Positions 8,949-16,222 of a stretch of 35,391 bases of DNA are shown one piece after another. The translations under genes and the position numbers were made by a program. Position 1 is the stretch's first letter. Each line of letters starts with the position of its first letter. The stretch spans positions 1 to 35,391 of the forward strand of contig JAJDBX010000017.1 in the NCBI GenBank assembly GCA_029261135.1, in the 5' to 3' direction. The notes under the pieces were generated by a model. The model worked only from the letters and a program-made list of their open reading frames with translations, was not told the DNA's origin and ran no database searches. The DNA is from Nitrospirota bacterium. GTDB taxonomy: Bacteria; Nitrospirota; Nitrospiria; SBBL01; JAADHI01.

Positions 8949-8987
8949 AAGATAAGGACTGGAGACAAACACAAAAAGGAGAAACCC

Positions 8988-9275
8988 ATGACCAAAGCGG
9001 AACTCATCGAAAAGATTTCTAAATCGCTTTCTAAAACCACGAAAACAGAGGTGAGTAAAAAGCTGGTGAACGCAGTGCTTTCGGATGGTTTTTCCATGAT
9101 TGGAAAAACCATCAAAAAAGAAGGGAAGCACAGTGTTCCCGGATTTGGCACTTTTACCAAGACCAAACGAAAAGCCCGGATGGGCCGCAACCCTCAGACG
9201 GGCGAGGCCATTAAGATCAAGGCCTCGAAGTCGATCAAGTTCAAACCCTCGACGGCTTTAAAAGGGTCCTTGTAA
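8988..9275 (+). CDS. HU-family DNA-binding protein
   Basis: This is a 95-residue nucleoid-associated protein. It has the usual HU fold pattern: an N-terminal helical dimer region MTKAELIEKISKSLSKTTKT, the VPGFGTFTKTKRKARMGRNP beta-arm with the conserved RxGRNPQTGE motif at about residues 65-75, and a final KFKPSTALKGSL helix. It bends DNA as a dimer. A clear AAGGAGAAA ribosome site precedes the ATG. A plasmid-borne HU copy may serve replication or recombination on the element. It stands alone between two hairpins. Confidence 0.95.
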   Translation: MTKAELIEKISKSLSKTTKTEVSKKLVNAVLSDGFSMIGKTIKKEGKHSVPGFGTFTKTKRKARMGRNPQTGEAIKIKASKSIKFKPSTALKGSL

Positions 9276-9391
9276 AGGGAGGCCTGAAATCTAAGGAAGC
9301 CGGTTCAGCAGGTGCCGCGCCCTCGCCAAGCTCCTTCACGTCCTCTGGCAGACCGGACCGTTTTGGATTATTTCAGGCAGTTTCTTTTTAG

Positions 9392-9429
9392 ATGAACCCC
9401 CCGTTCTTTTTGAGGGGGATTCATGTTTG
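9392..9429 (+). terminator. Terminator-like hairpin downstream of HU
   Basis: ATGAACCCCCC (9392-9402) pairs imperfectly with GGGGGATTCAT (9414-9424), and a T-rich GTTTGTTTT follows. It lies 117 bp after the HU stop codon. Confidence 0.5.
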
Positions 9430-9452
9430 TTTTGGGAGGGGAGTAAGAAGTT

Positions 9453-9514
9453 CTTCCCGTAACAGTGATTTTCGATTCACGCTAATTTGTCCAACCTTTC
9501 AAATGCGATTCGTT
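9453..9514 (+). repeat. 62-bp direct repeat, copy 1
   Basis: This 62-bp stretch (CTTCCCGTAACAGT to GCGATTCGTT) recurs at 11384-11445 in the same orientation with one mismatch. The copies are 1.9 kb apart and lie outside genes. They bracket the block with dodecin, the cold-shock gene and the candidate ncRNA. Confidence 0.9.
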
Positions 9515-9763
9515 ATTTTTTTTGACCGTAATACTCATGAAAAAGCAGGATATGTTACGTATAGCAAACGGAATTCGTAAAGTTTTTACCGAATTTTTGA
9601 ATTTTGATTTGATACATTTATTGTACTTTTCATATTTATTTCTTAATCTAACTTCTGAAAAAATACAGAGCATTATTATTCATTCGACATTGAACGACAA
9701 TTACTGGTTCATGACGATCTGAAGGATGGATATGAAAATTAAAACAATAGGGAGAGTAAGCGA

Positions 9764-9832
9764 ATGAAGATGATATTGATCATCATAGTGGCTGCCTACA
9801 TCGTGTTTATTTGGATCAGCGCTCAATATTGA
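9764..9832 (+). CDS. Putative 22-aa single-pass membrane peptide
   Basis: A very short frame starts MKMILIIIVAAYIVFIWISA and ends QY. It is almost wholly hydrophobic and would form one transmembrane helix with a basic N-terminus. A GGGAGAG ribosome-like site lies 7 bases before the ATG. Small proteins of this type are often stress-associated, and it sits just before dodecin. The prediction is modest because chance frames of this length are common. Confidence 0.4.
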   Translation: MKMILIIIVAAYIVFIWISAQY

Positions 9833-9940
9833 AATTGTATTTTGTGGGTTGTTTCGTTACTATCCAGAAGTTAGATATTAGCATGCAATACGGCCACAAG
9901 TTTCTTAAAACTTTAGCGTAGAGAATCAAAGGAGAAGGAT

Positions 9941-10156
9941 ATGTCAGAGAGTGTTTATAAAATAATTGAGCTAGTGGGTACGAGCAGCGAATCCTGGGAA
10001 AAGGCAGCAGCGGCCGCTGTAAGTAGAGCGGCCGAATCGCTCAGGGACATTCGGGTAGCAGAAGTCTCAGAGTTGGATATGCAAATGAAGGATGGGAAAG
10101 TGGAAGCGTTCCGAGCCAAGGTTAAAGTTTCATTCAAGTACGAAGGTAAAAACTAA
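9941..10156 (+). CDS. Dodecin family flavin-binding protein
   Basis: This is a 71-residue protein with the complete dodecin pattern: VYKIIELVGTSSESWEKAAA at residues 5-24, an alanine-rich helix, then beta strands DIRVAEVSELDMQMKDGKVE and FRAKVKVSFKYE. Dodecins assemble into hollow dodecamers that bind and store flavins (FMN/riboflavin) and may buffer them against photochemical damage. An AAAGGAGAAGG ribosome site precedes the ATG. A GC-rich hairpin follows, so it is probably monocistronic. Confidence 0.95.
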   Translation: MSESVYKIIELVGTSSESWEKAAAAAVSRAAESLRDIRVAEVSELDMQMKDGKVEAFRAKVKVSFKYEGKN

Positions 10157-10189
10157 GATTCCGTCGCCGTTTAACACGGGATTTGTTGA

Positions 10190-10227
10190 GGGGTGCCGCA
10201 AAAAACCGCGGCTCACCCCAACTTCAT
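10190..10227 (+). terminator. Terminator downstream of dodecin
   Basis: GGGGTG at 10190-10195 pairs with CACCCC at 10214-10219, with additional internal GC pairs. A T-containing tail follows. It ends the dodecin transcript. Confidence 0.55.
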
Positions 10228-10356
10228 TTTTAAAATTAGGGGACAAATATTATTTCAAAATCCACGTATTCTCCTGAAAAGACTGCTTGTCCCACAGCAA
10301 ATTTTTGATCTTGAATCGTGTGAAGCAACGATCCTCTTGTTTTTCTGCTCATGAGC

Positions 10357-10394
10357 AAAAAAAAGCCCCACCGGAAAATCAATTCCGGCAGGGC
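10357..10394 (-). terminator. Terminator of the cold-shock gene
   Basis: Read on the minus strand, GCCCTGCCGGAA pairs with TTCCGGTGGGGC around a short loop, and eight T residues follow. It lies 25 bp past the csp stop codon and is a strong intrinsic terminator. Confidence 0.85.
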
Positions 10395-10418
10395 AATTTC
10401 AATTCAATAAAATCTTTG

Positions 10419-10622
10419 TTAGGAAACTTTACTGACGTTTACGGCTTGCGGGCCTTTCTGGCCTTGGGTGGTTTCGAATTCGACTTCATCGCCCTCTTCG
10501 AGGGATTTGTAACCGTCACCGGCAATAGCTGAAAAGTGGACGAAGAGATCATCCCCATTCTCAGGGGTGATAAATCCAAAACCTTTGCTGCCGTTAAACC
10601 ATTTTACTGTTCCTGTATTCAA
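10419..10622 (-). CDS. Cold-shock protein (CspA family)
   Basis: This 67-residue single cold-shock domain has both RNA-binding motifs, KGFGFI (RNP1, about residues 13-18) and DLFVHFSAI (RNP2, about 25-33). Such proteins bind single-stranded RNA and DNA, act as RNA chaperones and can act as transcription antiterminators. The start is TTG at 10622, chosen because AGGAG lies 9 bases upstream and the family start [10 protein letters not shown] follows directly. The leader is about 140 nt long from the predicted promoter and contains an intrinsic terminator, suggesting control by antitermination or attenuation. Confidence 0.95.
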   Translation of the reverse strand: MNTGTVKWFNGSKGFGFITPENGDDLFVHFSAIAGDGYKSLEEGDEVEFETTQGQKGPQAVNVSKVS

Positions 10623-10687
10623 TGTTTGTTACTCCTGTTATGTGATCAGCAATTTGCTGACGAAATGTCCAAACGCGCTCAATTTGC

Positions 10688-10724
10688 AAAAAAAAAGCCG
10701 TAGCTCAATGGAAAGGGCTACAGC
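10688..10724 (-). terminator. Intrinsic terminator inside the cold-shock gene leader
   Basis: On the minus strand GCTGTAGC (10724-10717) pairs with GCTACGGC (10704-10697) and is followed by nine T residues. It lies between the predicted csp promoter and the csp coding region, so transcripts must read through it to express the protein. Confidence 0.75.
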
Positions 10725-10766
10725 AAATAAATTTTTCTGTTCACTTTCGTACTCTGAACCTGTGTA

Positions 10767-10796
10767 CTTATACCACAATCGTTCTTAAAAGTGCAA
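10767..10796 (-). promoter_or_regulatory. Predicted promoter of the cold-shock gene
   Basis: On the minus strand TTGCAC (10796-10791) and TATAAG (10772-10767) are separated by 18 bp. This is a good sigma-70 match, with a start point expected near 10760. Confidence 0.6.
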
Positions 10797-10802
10797 TATT
10801 AT

Positions 10803-10840
10803 AAAAAAAAGCCGGACTCCTCAAACCATGAAATCCGGCT
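10803..10840 (-). terminator. Terminator of the candidate ncRNA
   Basis: On the minus strand AGCCGGAT (from 10840) pairs with the GTCCGGC ending at 10811, and eight T residues follow. It is a classic intrinsic terminator. Confidence 0.8.
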
Positions 10841-11145
10841 TGTGCATGGCAGGCGACCGTTCCAAAGACTCTTACTTTTCGCCCGAGGCGTTTGAAATTC
10901 GATCAAACGCTTTACGCACTCACCGTGCGACGGACTGTCGAATGTCGACAGGCTTAGATTGGAACGATCTTCGCTGCAACTCCACGCGATTCACCGACTC
11001 TGAGGCGGTACGACCAAGCGGGATATTCTTTCTCTTCCGGTGTGTCATGCGCACCGACGAGGAAAGCGCTCTTTCTTCTGTCGTTTCGACAGGCCGATCC
11101 ATCGACATCTACATTGCAGTTCCTGTCTGCGTACTCTTTATTTCC
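10803..11145 (-). ncRNA. Candidate structured non-coding RNA (about 340 nt), family not recognised
   Basis: A strong promoter and a strong terminator on the minus strand bound a segment without a convincing protein frame. The segment is rich in perfect stems. An 11-bp helix pairs 10959-10969 with 10855-10865 (two G-U allowed). Inside it lie three hairpins: 10935-10951 (7-bp stem), 10915-10929 (5 bp) and 10888-10910 (8 bp), which together form a multi-branch junction. Another hairpin lies at 11078-11092. It does not match RNase P RNA, tmRNA, 6S or SRP RNA as I remember them. The frame at 10954-11181 would need a TTG that is itself part of the -35 box. Confidence 0.6.
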
Positions 11146-11151
11146 GTCTTC

Positions 11152-11196
11152 ATCATACGCTTTTAACTTAGAAAAAGTCAACGACGAAAATGTCGT
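11152..11196 (-). promoter_or_regulatory. Promoter of the candidate ncRNA with an abutting dyad
   Basis: On the minus strand TTGACT (11181-11176) and TATGAT (11157-11152) have an 18-bp spacer, close to ideal sigma-70. A 5-6-5 dyad (ACGAC...GTCGT, 11181-11196) abuts the -35 box and could be an operator. Confidence 0.65.
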
Positions 11197-11787
11197 AACA
11201 TACTAATATTATTAGTGTTTATTTAAGTTTAACTTTTGAGGTATAATGATCAGTGTTGTCCTAAAGATAGTAAAAATAAGGCCAGAGACTATTTCCCTAT
11301 TCTCTAATTTTCCTCAAGTTTTGTTCGTCTTTGATCCACGCCAATTTCTTGATGAATTTCTATCGAGTTAGAATCCAAAAATCCTTCCCGTAACAGTCAT
11401 TTTCGATTCACGCTAATTTGTCCAACCTTTCAAATGCGATTCGTTGTTTATTGATTTCTATATGTAAATTTTGAATCAAGCCCCCGTCTATACAACCTTT
11501 CGCAAATCATGCAATGGTAGATTCCTTGGGCTTTGCCGAAGCACTGACAAGACAAGTCGTTAGCCCGATCGTTCCTTCTGAGGCCCTAATTAAATTGGGA
11601 CATTAAACTATCCATATATACAATTAAAAACCTATCCTAAAAATTCGCTAAAAAGTGAATGAAAAATATAAAACTGTTAAAATTAGACTCATAGAGAATG
11701 AGGTGCTTTTTAGAAACTTAAGTCCTGAAATGGGGTTCACGCAGAGACAAAGGCTGCGGCATTTCAGAGCAGAGAGAGGGGAGTCCT
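11197..11787. other. Intergenic stretch with a repeat copy
   Basis: I see no gene in these 590 bases apart from a frame beginning at 11655 that only shadows the next gene. It contains the second copy of the 62-bp repeat. The rest is AT-rich and unremarkable. Confidence 0.5.
11384..11445 (+). repeat. 62-bp direct repeat, copy 2
   Basis: This is the same sequence as at 9453-9514 with one G/C difference. The orientation is the same. The bases outside the 62-bp block do not match, so the boundaries are sharp. Confidence 0.9.
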
Positions 11788-12396
11788 ATGAACCGCACCC
11801 TGGATCAAAACCGTCATCTATGGGGGAGAGTCAGCTTGCTGGGCCAGCGTGCCGGAAAGGGAAAGGCTTGGGCAGAAGATCTTATGCGGGCGGTCTGTGT
11901 TGAGATATCCGGCAAAGATAGCACTTCTCATCTCACTCACGCACAAGCCGAGAGACTCATCGCCCGGCTGGATGAATTGATCAGGCGGATCAAGCCAGCC
12001 TCGGATGCGGATGCCACTATCACCATCCGCCAACAGAAGGCCCTGCTATGGCTTTACCAAGAGACCGGGATCAAAAGCCCTCAAGGATTCTGCCAAAGAA
12101 TCATCAAAAAACCCTGGCCGCAAACAAGACAGGACGGTATCTATATGTACCTGGCTCTAGGGAATATGCTTCTCCGAGCTTATCCGCGCCAACGCATCCT
12201 TACCATGTTACAGGTACTTAGGAACTCAAGCCTTGAAAAGAGGTTAAATGACTGGGAGAGACAATTTATTACCGAACTCAACCACCGCCTTGCGAATAAA
12301 GATCCCCACTATCTCACCGCCGGGCGTGTTAGAAAACTATTGGAGATTTGGCGAGAATACCTGCCTTCGGAGGAGACCGCCAAGCATGCGTCGTGA
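11788..12396 (+). CDS. Phage-type protein, possibly GemA/DUF1018-like
   Basis: This is a 202-residue basic, helical protein. The first two thirds resemble Mu GemA-type regulators: LTHAQAERLIARLDELIRRI, then ITIRQQKALLWLYQETGI, then SPQGFCQRIIKKPWPQTRQD. GemA modulates host transcription and supercoiling during Mu development. I would not assign that role here, since no Mu-like genes surround it. The C-terminal 60 residues are helical and unassigned. GAGGGGAG before the ATG at 11788 supports the start. It stands alone and may be a leftover phage cargo gene. Confidence 0.6.
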   Translation: MNRTLDQNRHLWGRVSLLGQRAGKGKAWAEDLMRAVCVEISGKDSTSHLTHAQAERLIARLDELIRRIKPASDADATITIRQQKALLWLYQETGIKSPQGFCQRIIKKPWPQTRQDGIYMYLALGNMLLRAYPRQRILTMLQVLRNSSLEKRLNDWERQFITELNHRLANKDPHYLTAGRVRKLLEIWREYLPSEETAKHAS

Positions 12397-12533
12397 TCGG
12401 CCACAAAAAGGATCGTTTTTGACGGAAAGGTTTTAGGAAGATCGCATGGTTCATTTCGTGCCAACATCGTTCGCGGTGACGACGGAAGGGAGTTCCAGTT
12501 TTTCATCTGTATTATTTTTAGAAAGCATACCCC

Positions 12534-13748
12534 ATGACTGAGTCTGTTCCATTATCACGAAAAATCGGGCTAGCGCTGATCACCTTCTATGGGCTGGGCA
12601 CCATTTTGGGTGCAGGCATCTATGTTCTAGTGGGCAAAGTGGCAGGCATGGCCGGTTTGCTTGCCCCGCTTGCATTCTTGGTCGCTTCGCTCATCGCCGT
12701 CGTTACCGCGCTCAGTTATGCTCAGTTGGTTGCGCTTTTCCCGAAAAGCGCCGGGGAGGCGGTTTATATCTGGAAAGGATTTCATCACAGAGGCCTTTCA
12801 ACCGCCGTCGGGTGGCTCATTATCCTCACAGGTATCGTCTCCTCCGCAACACTCTCCAATGGGGTTGTGGGCTATGTGAATGTATTTTTCCAAAGCCCTC
12901 GTTGGATGTGCATTGTTTTTACCGTACTCATTCTCGGGGCCTTGGCCTTCTGGGGCATCTCCGAATCCATGTGGGCCTCTGCGGTGATGACCTTGATCGA
13001 GCTGGGCGGGTTATTACTGGTGCTCTCTTTTTCCGGGGACGCATTCCTTCGTTTTCCTGAGCGCGTGCCGGATTTTTTTATGCCAAACTCGCTGGCTCAG
13101 TTGGGCGGCGTCTTGTCTGCGGCCTTTCTTGCCTTTTATGCCTTTATCGGTTTTGAGGATATGGTGAATGTGGTGGAGGAAGTTAAAAACCCCAAAGAGA
13201 ACCTGCCGAGGGCGATTTTAATAGCGATTGGCGTGTCAACACTGCTGTATGTTTTGGTGGCCGTTGCGGTGGTTTCGGCCCTGCCTTTGGAGACGCTGGC
13301 CTCAAGCGATGCACCGCTGGCGCTCCTGATTGGATCGCACGGGGCCGGATGGGGAAAGGTGATTTCTGCAATTAGCATATTCGCGATTTTAAATGGGCTG
13401 TTGGTGCAAATGATTATGGGCTCCCGCGTGCTTTATGGCATGGCCGCTCAGGGCAACGCCCCAATTTTATTTTCCAAGATTTATCCCAAAACCCGCACAC
13501 CGATGGAAGCGACGGCGCTGATGATCGCCCTTGTCCTGATTTTTGCCCTTTGGCTACCCTTGGTGGTGCTCGCCAAAATCACGAGTTTTGTGATTTTAAT
13601 TATTTTTACCCTCGTTAATTTAGCATTGTGGCGGGTTAAAAAAGATCCACAATATACGGATGCACTTACCTTAAAAAGTTATCCGATCCTCGGGGCCATC
13701 CTTTGTTTTTCGCTAGTGGTTTTTCAGATTTTTGTGTTGATCCAATGA
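12534..13748 (+). CDS. APC-superfamily amino-acid permease
   Basis: This 404-residue inner-membrane transporter of the amino acid-polyamine-organocation superfamily imports or exchanges amino acids or polyamines. The first helix has the typical GLGTILGAGIYVLVGKVAG motif at about residues 20-38. Near residue 205 the segment FYAFIGFEDMVNVVEEVKNP is the family's conserved loop. I count about eleven hydrophobic segments, slightly short of the usual twelve, in keeping with smaller APC members. The substrate cannot be inferred. The frame also has a weakly supported ribosome site. It appears monocistronic. Confidence 0.9.
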   Translation: MTESVPLSRKIGLALITFYGLGTILGAGIYVLVGKVAGMAGLLAPLAFLVASLIAVVTALSYAQLVALFPKSAGEAVYIWKGFHHRGLSTAVGWLIILTGIVSSATLSNGVVGYVNVFFQSPRWMCIVFTVLILGALAFWGISESMWASAVMTLIELGGLLLVLSFSGDAFLRFPERVPDFFMPNSLAQLGGVLSAAFLAFYAFIGFEDMVNVVEEVKNPKENLPRAILIAIGVSTLLYVLVAVAVVSALPLETLASSDAPLALLIGSHGAGWGKVISAISIFAILNGLLVQMIMGSRVLYGMAAQGNAPILFSKIYPKTRTPMEATALMIALVLIFALWLPLVVLAKITSFVILIIFTLVNLALWRVKKDPQYTDALTLKSYPILGAILCFSLVVFQIFVLIQ

Positions 13749-13967
13749 TTTTTTTACAAGGATGACTTTTTAAACCCCACAGATCCTTCCAGTAACCTTC
13801 ACTCAGAAATTTTCTGAAAACGTAGAAGGATTCTATCGGCATTCGGTATTTTGGCTGGAATATTGGTGTTAGATATTTGTTGATCAAAGTTTCTTATCAG
13901 ACATCGTTATTCTGACTATTTTTGAAAAATTCATTACCTTTTAAAATATATCCACATCTAACATTAA
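13749..13967. other. Intergenic region with a diverged repeat
   Basis: There is no gene. Bases 13796-13844 resemble 15853-15901 (about 35 of 49 identical), suggesting an old dispersed element. The rest is the upstream region of the ferritin-like gene. Confidence 0.35.
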
Positions 13968-13975
13968 GTGTTGCA

Positions 13976-13994
13976 ATTGAGAATCGTTCTCAAT
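13976..13994. promoter_or_regulatory. Fur-box-like palindrome
   Basis: ATTGAGAA-TCG-TTCTCAAT is an 8-3-8 palindrome. It contains TGAGAAT-C-GTTCTCA, close to the 7-1-7 Fur-box pattern TGATAAT-N-ATTATCA. It lies 37 bp before a bacterioferritin-like start codon, a sensible place for iron-dependent control. Confidence 0.5.
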
Positions 13995-14030
13995 AAAATG
14001 GGTTCTGTTAAATCAATATGGAGGACAACG

Positions 14031-14504
14031 ATGAACGAACAAGCACTAGACAAAAATGCAGTAACCGAGAAACTAAACCGGATTTTAGAATCCGAACTTG
14101 CAGGGGTGGTGCGTTACACCCACTATGCTCTTATGGTCTACGGTTACAACCGGATTCCTATCATTGCCTGGATGCGGGAACAGGCGACACAATCTCTTGC
14201 TCATGCCGAAGAGGCCGGAGAGCTTATTACGCATTTAGGGGGACATCCCTCTTTGGCAATCGGGCCCTTGTTGGAGACCCAACAACACGATATTGGTGAC
14301 ATCCTACGGGAATCCTTGGACCACGAAGGCGAGGCGCTTCAGACTTATCGTGAGCTATTGGCTTTGGTGGAAGGGCGTTCTGTGCTATTGGAGGACTACG
14401 CACGTCGTATGATTTCCGAAGAAGAAATGCACCAGGGTGAAGTGGACAAGATGCTGCGCAGACCCGGCGACATCGGAGCCTTCTCCGCTTCGCGGGCGAA
14501 GTAG
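14031..14504 (+). CDS. Bacterioferritin / ferritin-like diiron protein
   Basis: This is a 157-residue four-helix protein. Diiron ligand motifs are visible: ESELAGVVRYTHYAL (helix A, E and Y/H), REQATQSLAHAEEAGELIT (helix B, E...H), a second DHEGEALQTYRELL helix, and EEEMHQGEVDKML (helix D, EExxH). It should oxidise and store iron or protect against peroxide. The frame is open further upstream, but I chose the ATG at 14031, where GGAGG precedes it and homology starts. A Fur-like palindrome lies upstream and a hairpin follows. Confidence 0.88.
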   Translation: MNEQALDKNAVTEKLNRILESELAGVVRYTHYALMVYGYNRIPIIAWMREQATQSLAHAEEAGELITHLGGHPSLAIGPLLETQQHDIGDILRESLDHEGEALQTYRELLALVEGRSVLLEDYARRMISEEEMHQGEVDKMLRRPGDIGAFSASRAK

Positions 14505-14522
14505 GTAGGAGGGCTTAGTAAT

Positions 14523-14556
14523 AATCCACGTTGCTATTGGAGGTGGATTTTATCTT
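14523..14556 (+). terminator. Terminator after the ferritin-like gene
   Basis: AATCCAC (14523-14529) pairs with GTGGATT (14543-14549). TTATCTTTTT follows. It lies about 20 bp past the stop codon. Confidence 0.55.
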
Positions 14557-14600
14557 TTTCATTGGGCTATCGTCTGAACCGGTTTCTATAGCGGTCAGAC

Positions 14601-14813
14601 ATGTTGAAAAAATCTTGCATGAGAGAGGTATTGGTGTCCACATCCTATGGGAATATTTCCCGATGTGAATGCGGCACCTATTATGTCGGGTTTTATTTGG
14701 TGCCGCTCTGTTTTTCGGCATCTGAATTTGAAAAATTGGCCAGGCTTTCGAAGCTGTCTCTCGGCCAGATTGCGGTAAAAAGACTGGTTAAAGCAGAGCC
14801 CGATCCGCTCTAG
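14601..14813 (+). CDS. Small CxCG protein, paralogue A
   Basis: This is a 70-residue protein of unknown function with a CECGTYYVGFYLV motif followed by FSASEFEKLARLSKL. It aligns with the protein encoded 96 bp downstream: both share G-x-V/I, C-x-CG-x-Y-x-V, about six residues, then S-x3-F-x2-L. The cysteine pair could bind a metal, but that is inference. The start is uncertain. The ATG at 14601 has no clear ribosome site, and the next ATG (14619) would remove six residues. Confidence 0.55.
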   Translation: MLKKSCMREVLVSTSYGNISRCECGTYYVGFYLVPLCFSASEFEKLARLSKLSLGQIAVKRLVKAEPDPL

Positions 14814-14908
14814 GAGAGGGTCGACGCATAGTTTGGAAGCTTGGGATAAGCATCTGGTTTTTATCAGGAAGATGCAAGGGGAAGGAGAAACAAACGGGTC
14901 AAGCGCCC

Positions 14909-15166
14909 ATGATCTTGGCACAGTCCGATTGCGGAAGGGTACACACGTGTCGCTGTGGCGGGTATCACGTAAACTGCCAGCAGATGGTGATTCATATTTC
15001 TAAGAAAGGATTCAATGGGTTGAAAGATCTGTTGGACGAGGCTCAACGGAAGACGGAAGAAGAGCTTATATCCAAGCAAAAAAAGAAACGGCAAAAGGTT
15101 GCTACTGTTAATAAACGGGCTGATCTGTACCTTGTGACGGATGAGGACCGCGCCACCCATTCGTAA
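14909..15166 (+). CDS. Small CxCG protein, paralogue B
   Basis: This is an 85-residue protein starting MILAQSDCGRVHTCRCGGYH. The CRCGGYHVNCQQMVIHIS block matches the preceding small protein in spacing and hydrophobic pattern. The C-terminal half is a charged helix (EELISKQKKKRQK) absent from paralogue A. The function is unknown. Two divergent copies following a bacterioferritin-like gene suggest, but do not prove, a link with iron. The ribosome site is weak. Confidence 0.6.
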   Translation: MILAQSDCGRVHTCRCGGYHVNCQQMVIHISKKGFNGLKDLLDEAQRKTEEELISKQKKKRQKVATVNKRADLYLVTDEDRATHS

Positions 15167-15250
15167 TGGAAGAGTGATGAATTTCCTGAGGTCGTATTTT
15201 GGGTTGCCCAGGATGGTTTTGCTGAGATCGGCTTAGGTTGAGGTTTTGCT

Positions 15251-15805
15251 ATGTCTGGCGGAAGAGATAGACCTACCAGAGAAGTGGAATTCGCTCTAAA
15301 ACAAGGGGACATGATTGCCATACTCGAACAGGTCGAATCTCACTTACCTTCTTTGCTGAGAGACGCCGTGAAGTGGAAGAGTCTTGATATTAATTACCAC
15401 CCCCCTAGAGTGGAAAGACTTTGGCGCCAACTAGACAACGTTCGCGTTTGCCTTCACAAGATTCATCCCTGTAAGGGTGATCAAGCACTTTTCCACCCCC
15501 ACCCATGGCCCTCGGCAATGAAAGTCCTTTCTGGAACTTATGAGATGGCGATTGGGTATGGAGCAGGTGATGAAGCGCCACCAATGGCGGTGACGATGAT
15601 CGTGACCGGCGGAATGAAATACGAGATGGTGGATCCCGATAGCTGGCACTACGTTCGTCCGATTGATGATGTCGCGATGACTCTCATGGTCACCGGACAT
15701 CCTTGGAGCCGAAGCGCTCCCGGTGGTGATCAACAGTTAAGCCCGGTCTCGGAGAGATCTCGAGAAGAAATGCTCCGTTTTTTTAGAGAGAAATATCCGG
15801 AATAG
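15251..15805 (+). CDS. Cupin-like hypothetical protein
   Basis: This is a 184-residue soluble protein. The centre (about residues 80-150) has the look of a cupin barrel: FHPHPWPSAMKVLSGTYEMA, then GMKYEMVDPDSWHYVRPIDD, then LMVTGHPWSR. The HPHPWP and WHY histidines are candidate metal ligands. I do not know the exact family or substrate. The N-terminal 75 residues are helical and charged. It begins with ATG at 15251, and no strong ribosome site is evident. Confidence 0.65.
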   Translation: MSGGRDRPTREVEFALKQGDMIAILEQVESHLPSLLRDAVKWKSLDINYHPPRVERLWRQLDNVRVCLHKIHPCKGDQALFHPHPWPSAMKVLSGTYEMAIGYGAGDEAPPMAVTMIVTGGMKYEMVDPDSWHYVRPIDDVAMTLMVTGHPWSRSAPGGDQQLSPVSERSREEMLRFFREKYPE

Positions 15806-16222
15806 TCTCGCGCGCCTGAGCGCTGATCTGGCCCACTTCTTCCTTCCCGTATCCTTCACATTGTGAATTCCTTCAAACATCGAAGGGTTCTTTCGGAATT
15901 CATCAAATTCGGAGATATCTCGTTTTCTTGATAACGTTACATTTGTAGTGATATCCAGATAGATTTGAGAAAAATACGAGGGCATTTCCTTTTTTTAACT
16001 GGGAACAAATTGATATTTGAGATCTGATTCGGTATTATCCAGAAACTATCTACTTACTTGATGCCCCACTTTCGGCGGCCCATCGCTCAGGATGAGGAGC
16101 GAGTCGGTCATCAAATATCATCGCGAGTGTTTGGCCATCAGACGGATCGAATCAGACGCCCTTCTGGCATTCCTCCTCCGCGCGATTAGGCCAATATATA
16201 TCCAAACAAAATTTGGGGAAAA
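15806..16222. other. Intergenic stretch
   Basis: No gene is supported. Bases 15853-15901 are a diverged copy of 13796-13844. They include the inverted pair GAATTCC/GGAATTC, which could fold. The remainder shows no clear signals. Confidence 0.4.

Noticed and set aside
10697-10724. tRNA-like start GCCGTAGCTCAATGG
   Set aside because: It resembles the 5' end of a tRNA, but no D-arm continuation, anticodon arm or T-arm follows. The bases are explained by a terminator stem.
10954-11181. 75-aa minus-strand frame and the 112-aa plus-strand frame (10828-11166) over the same bases
   Set aside because: The minus frame would start at the TTG that is part of the promoter -35 box. Neither has a ribosome site or family features, and perfect RNA stems explain the sequence better.
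11655-11903. 82-aa frame before the phage-type gene
   Set aside because: It overlaps the better supported frame starting at 11788, which has a clear ribosome site and family-like sequence.
15737-15985. 82-aa minus-strand frame after the cupin-like gene
   Set aside because: It overlaps the 3' end of the cupin-like gene and an intergenic repeat, with no recognisable family or ribosome site.
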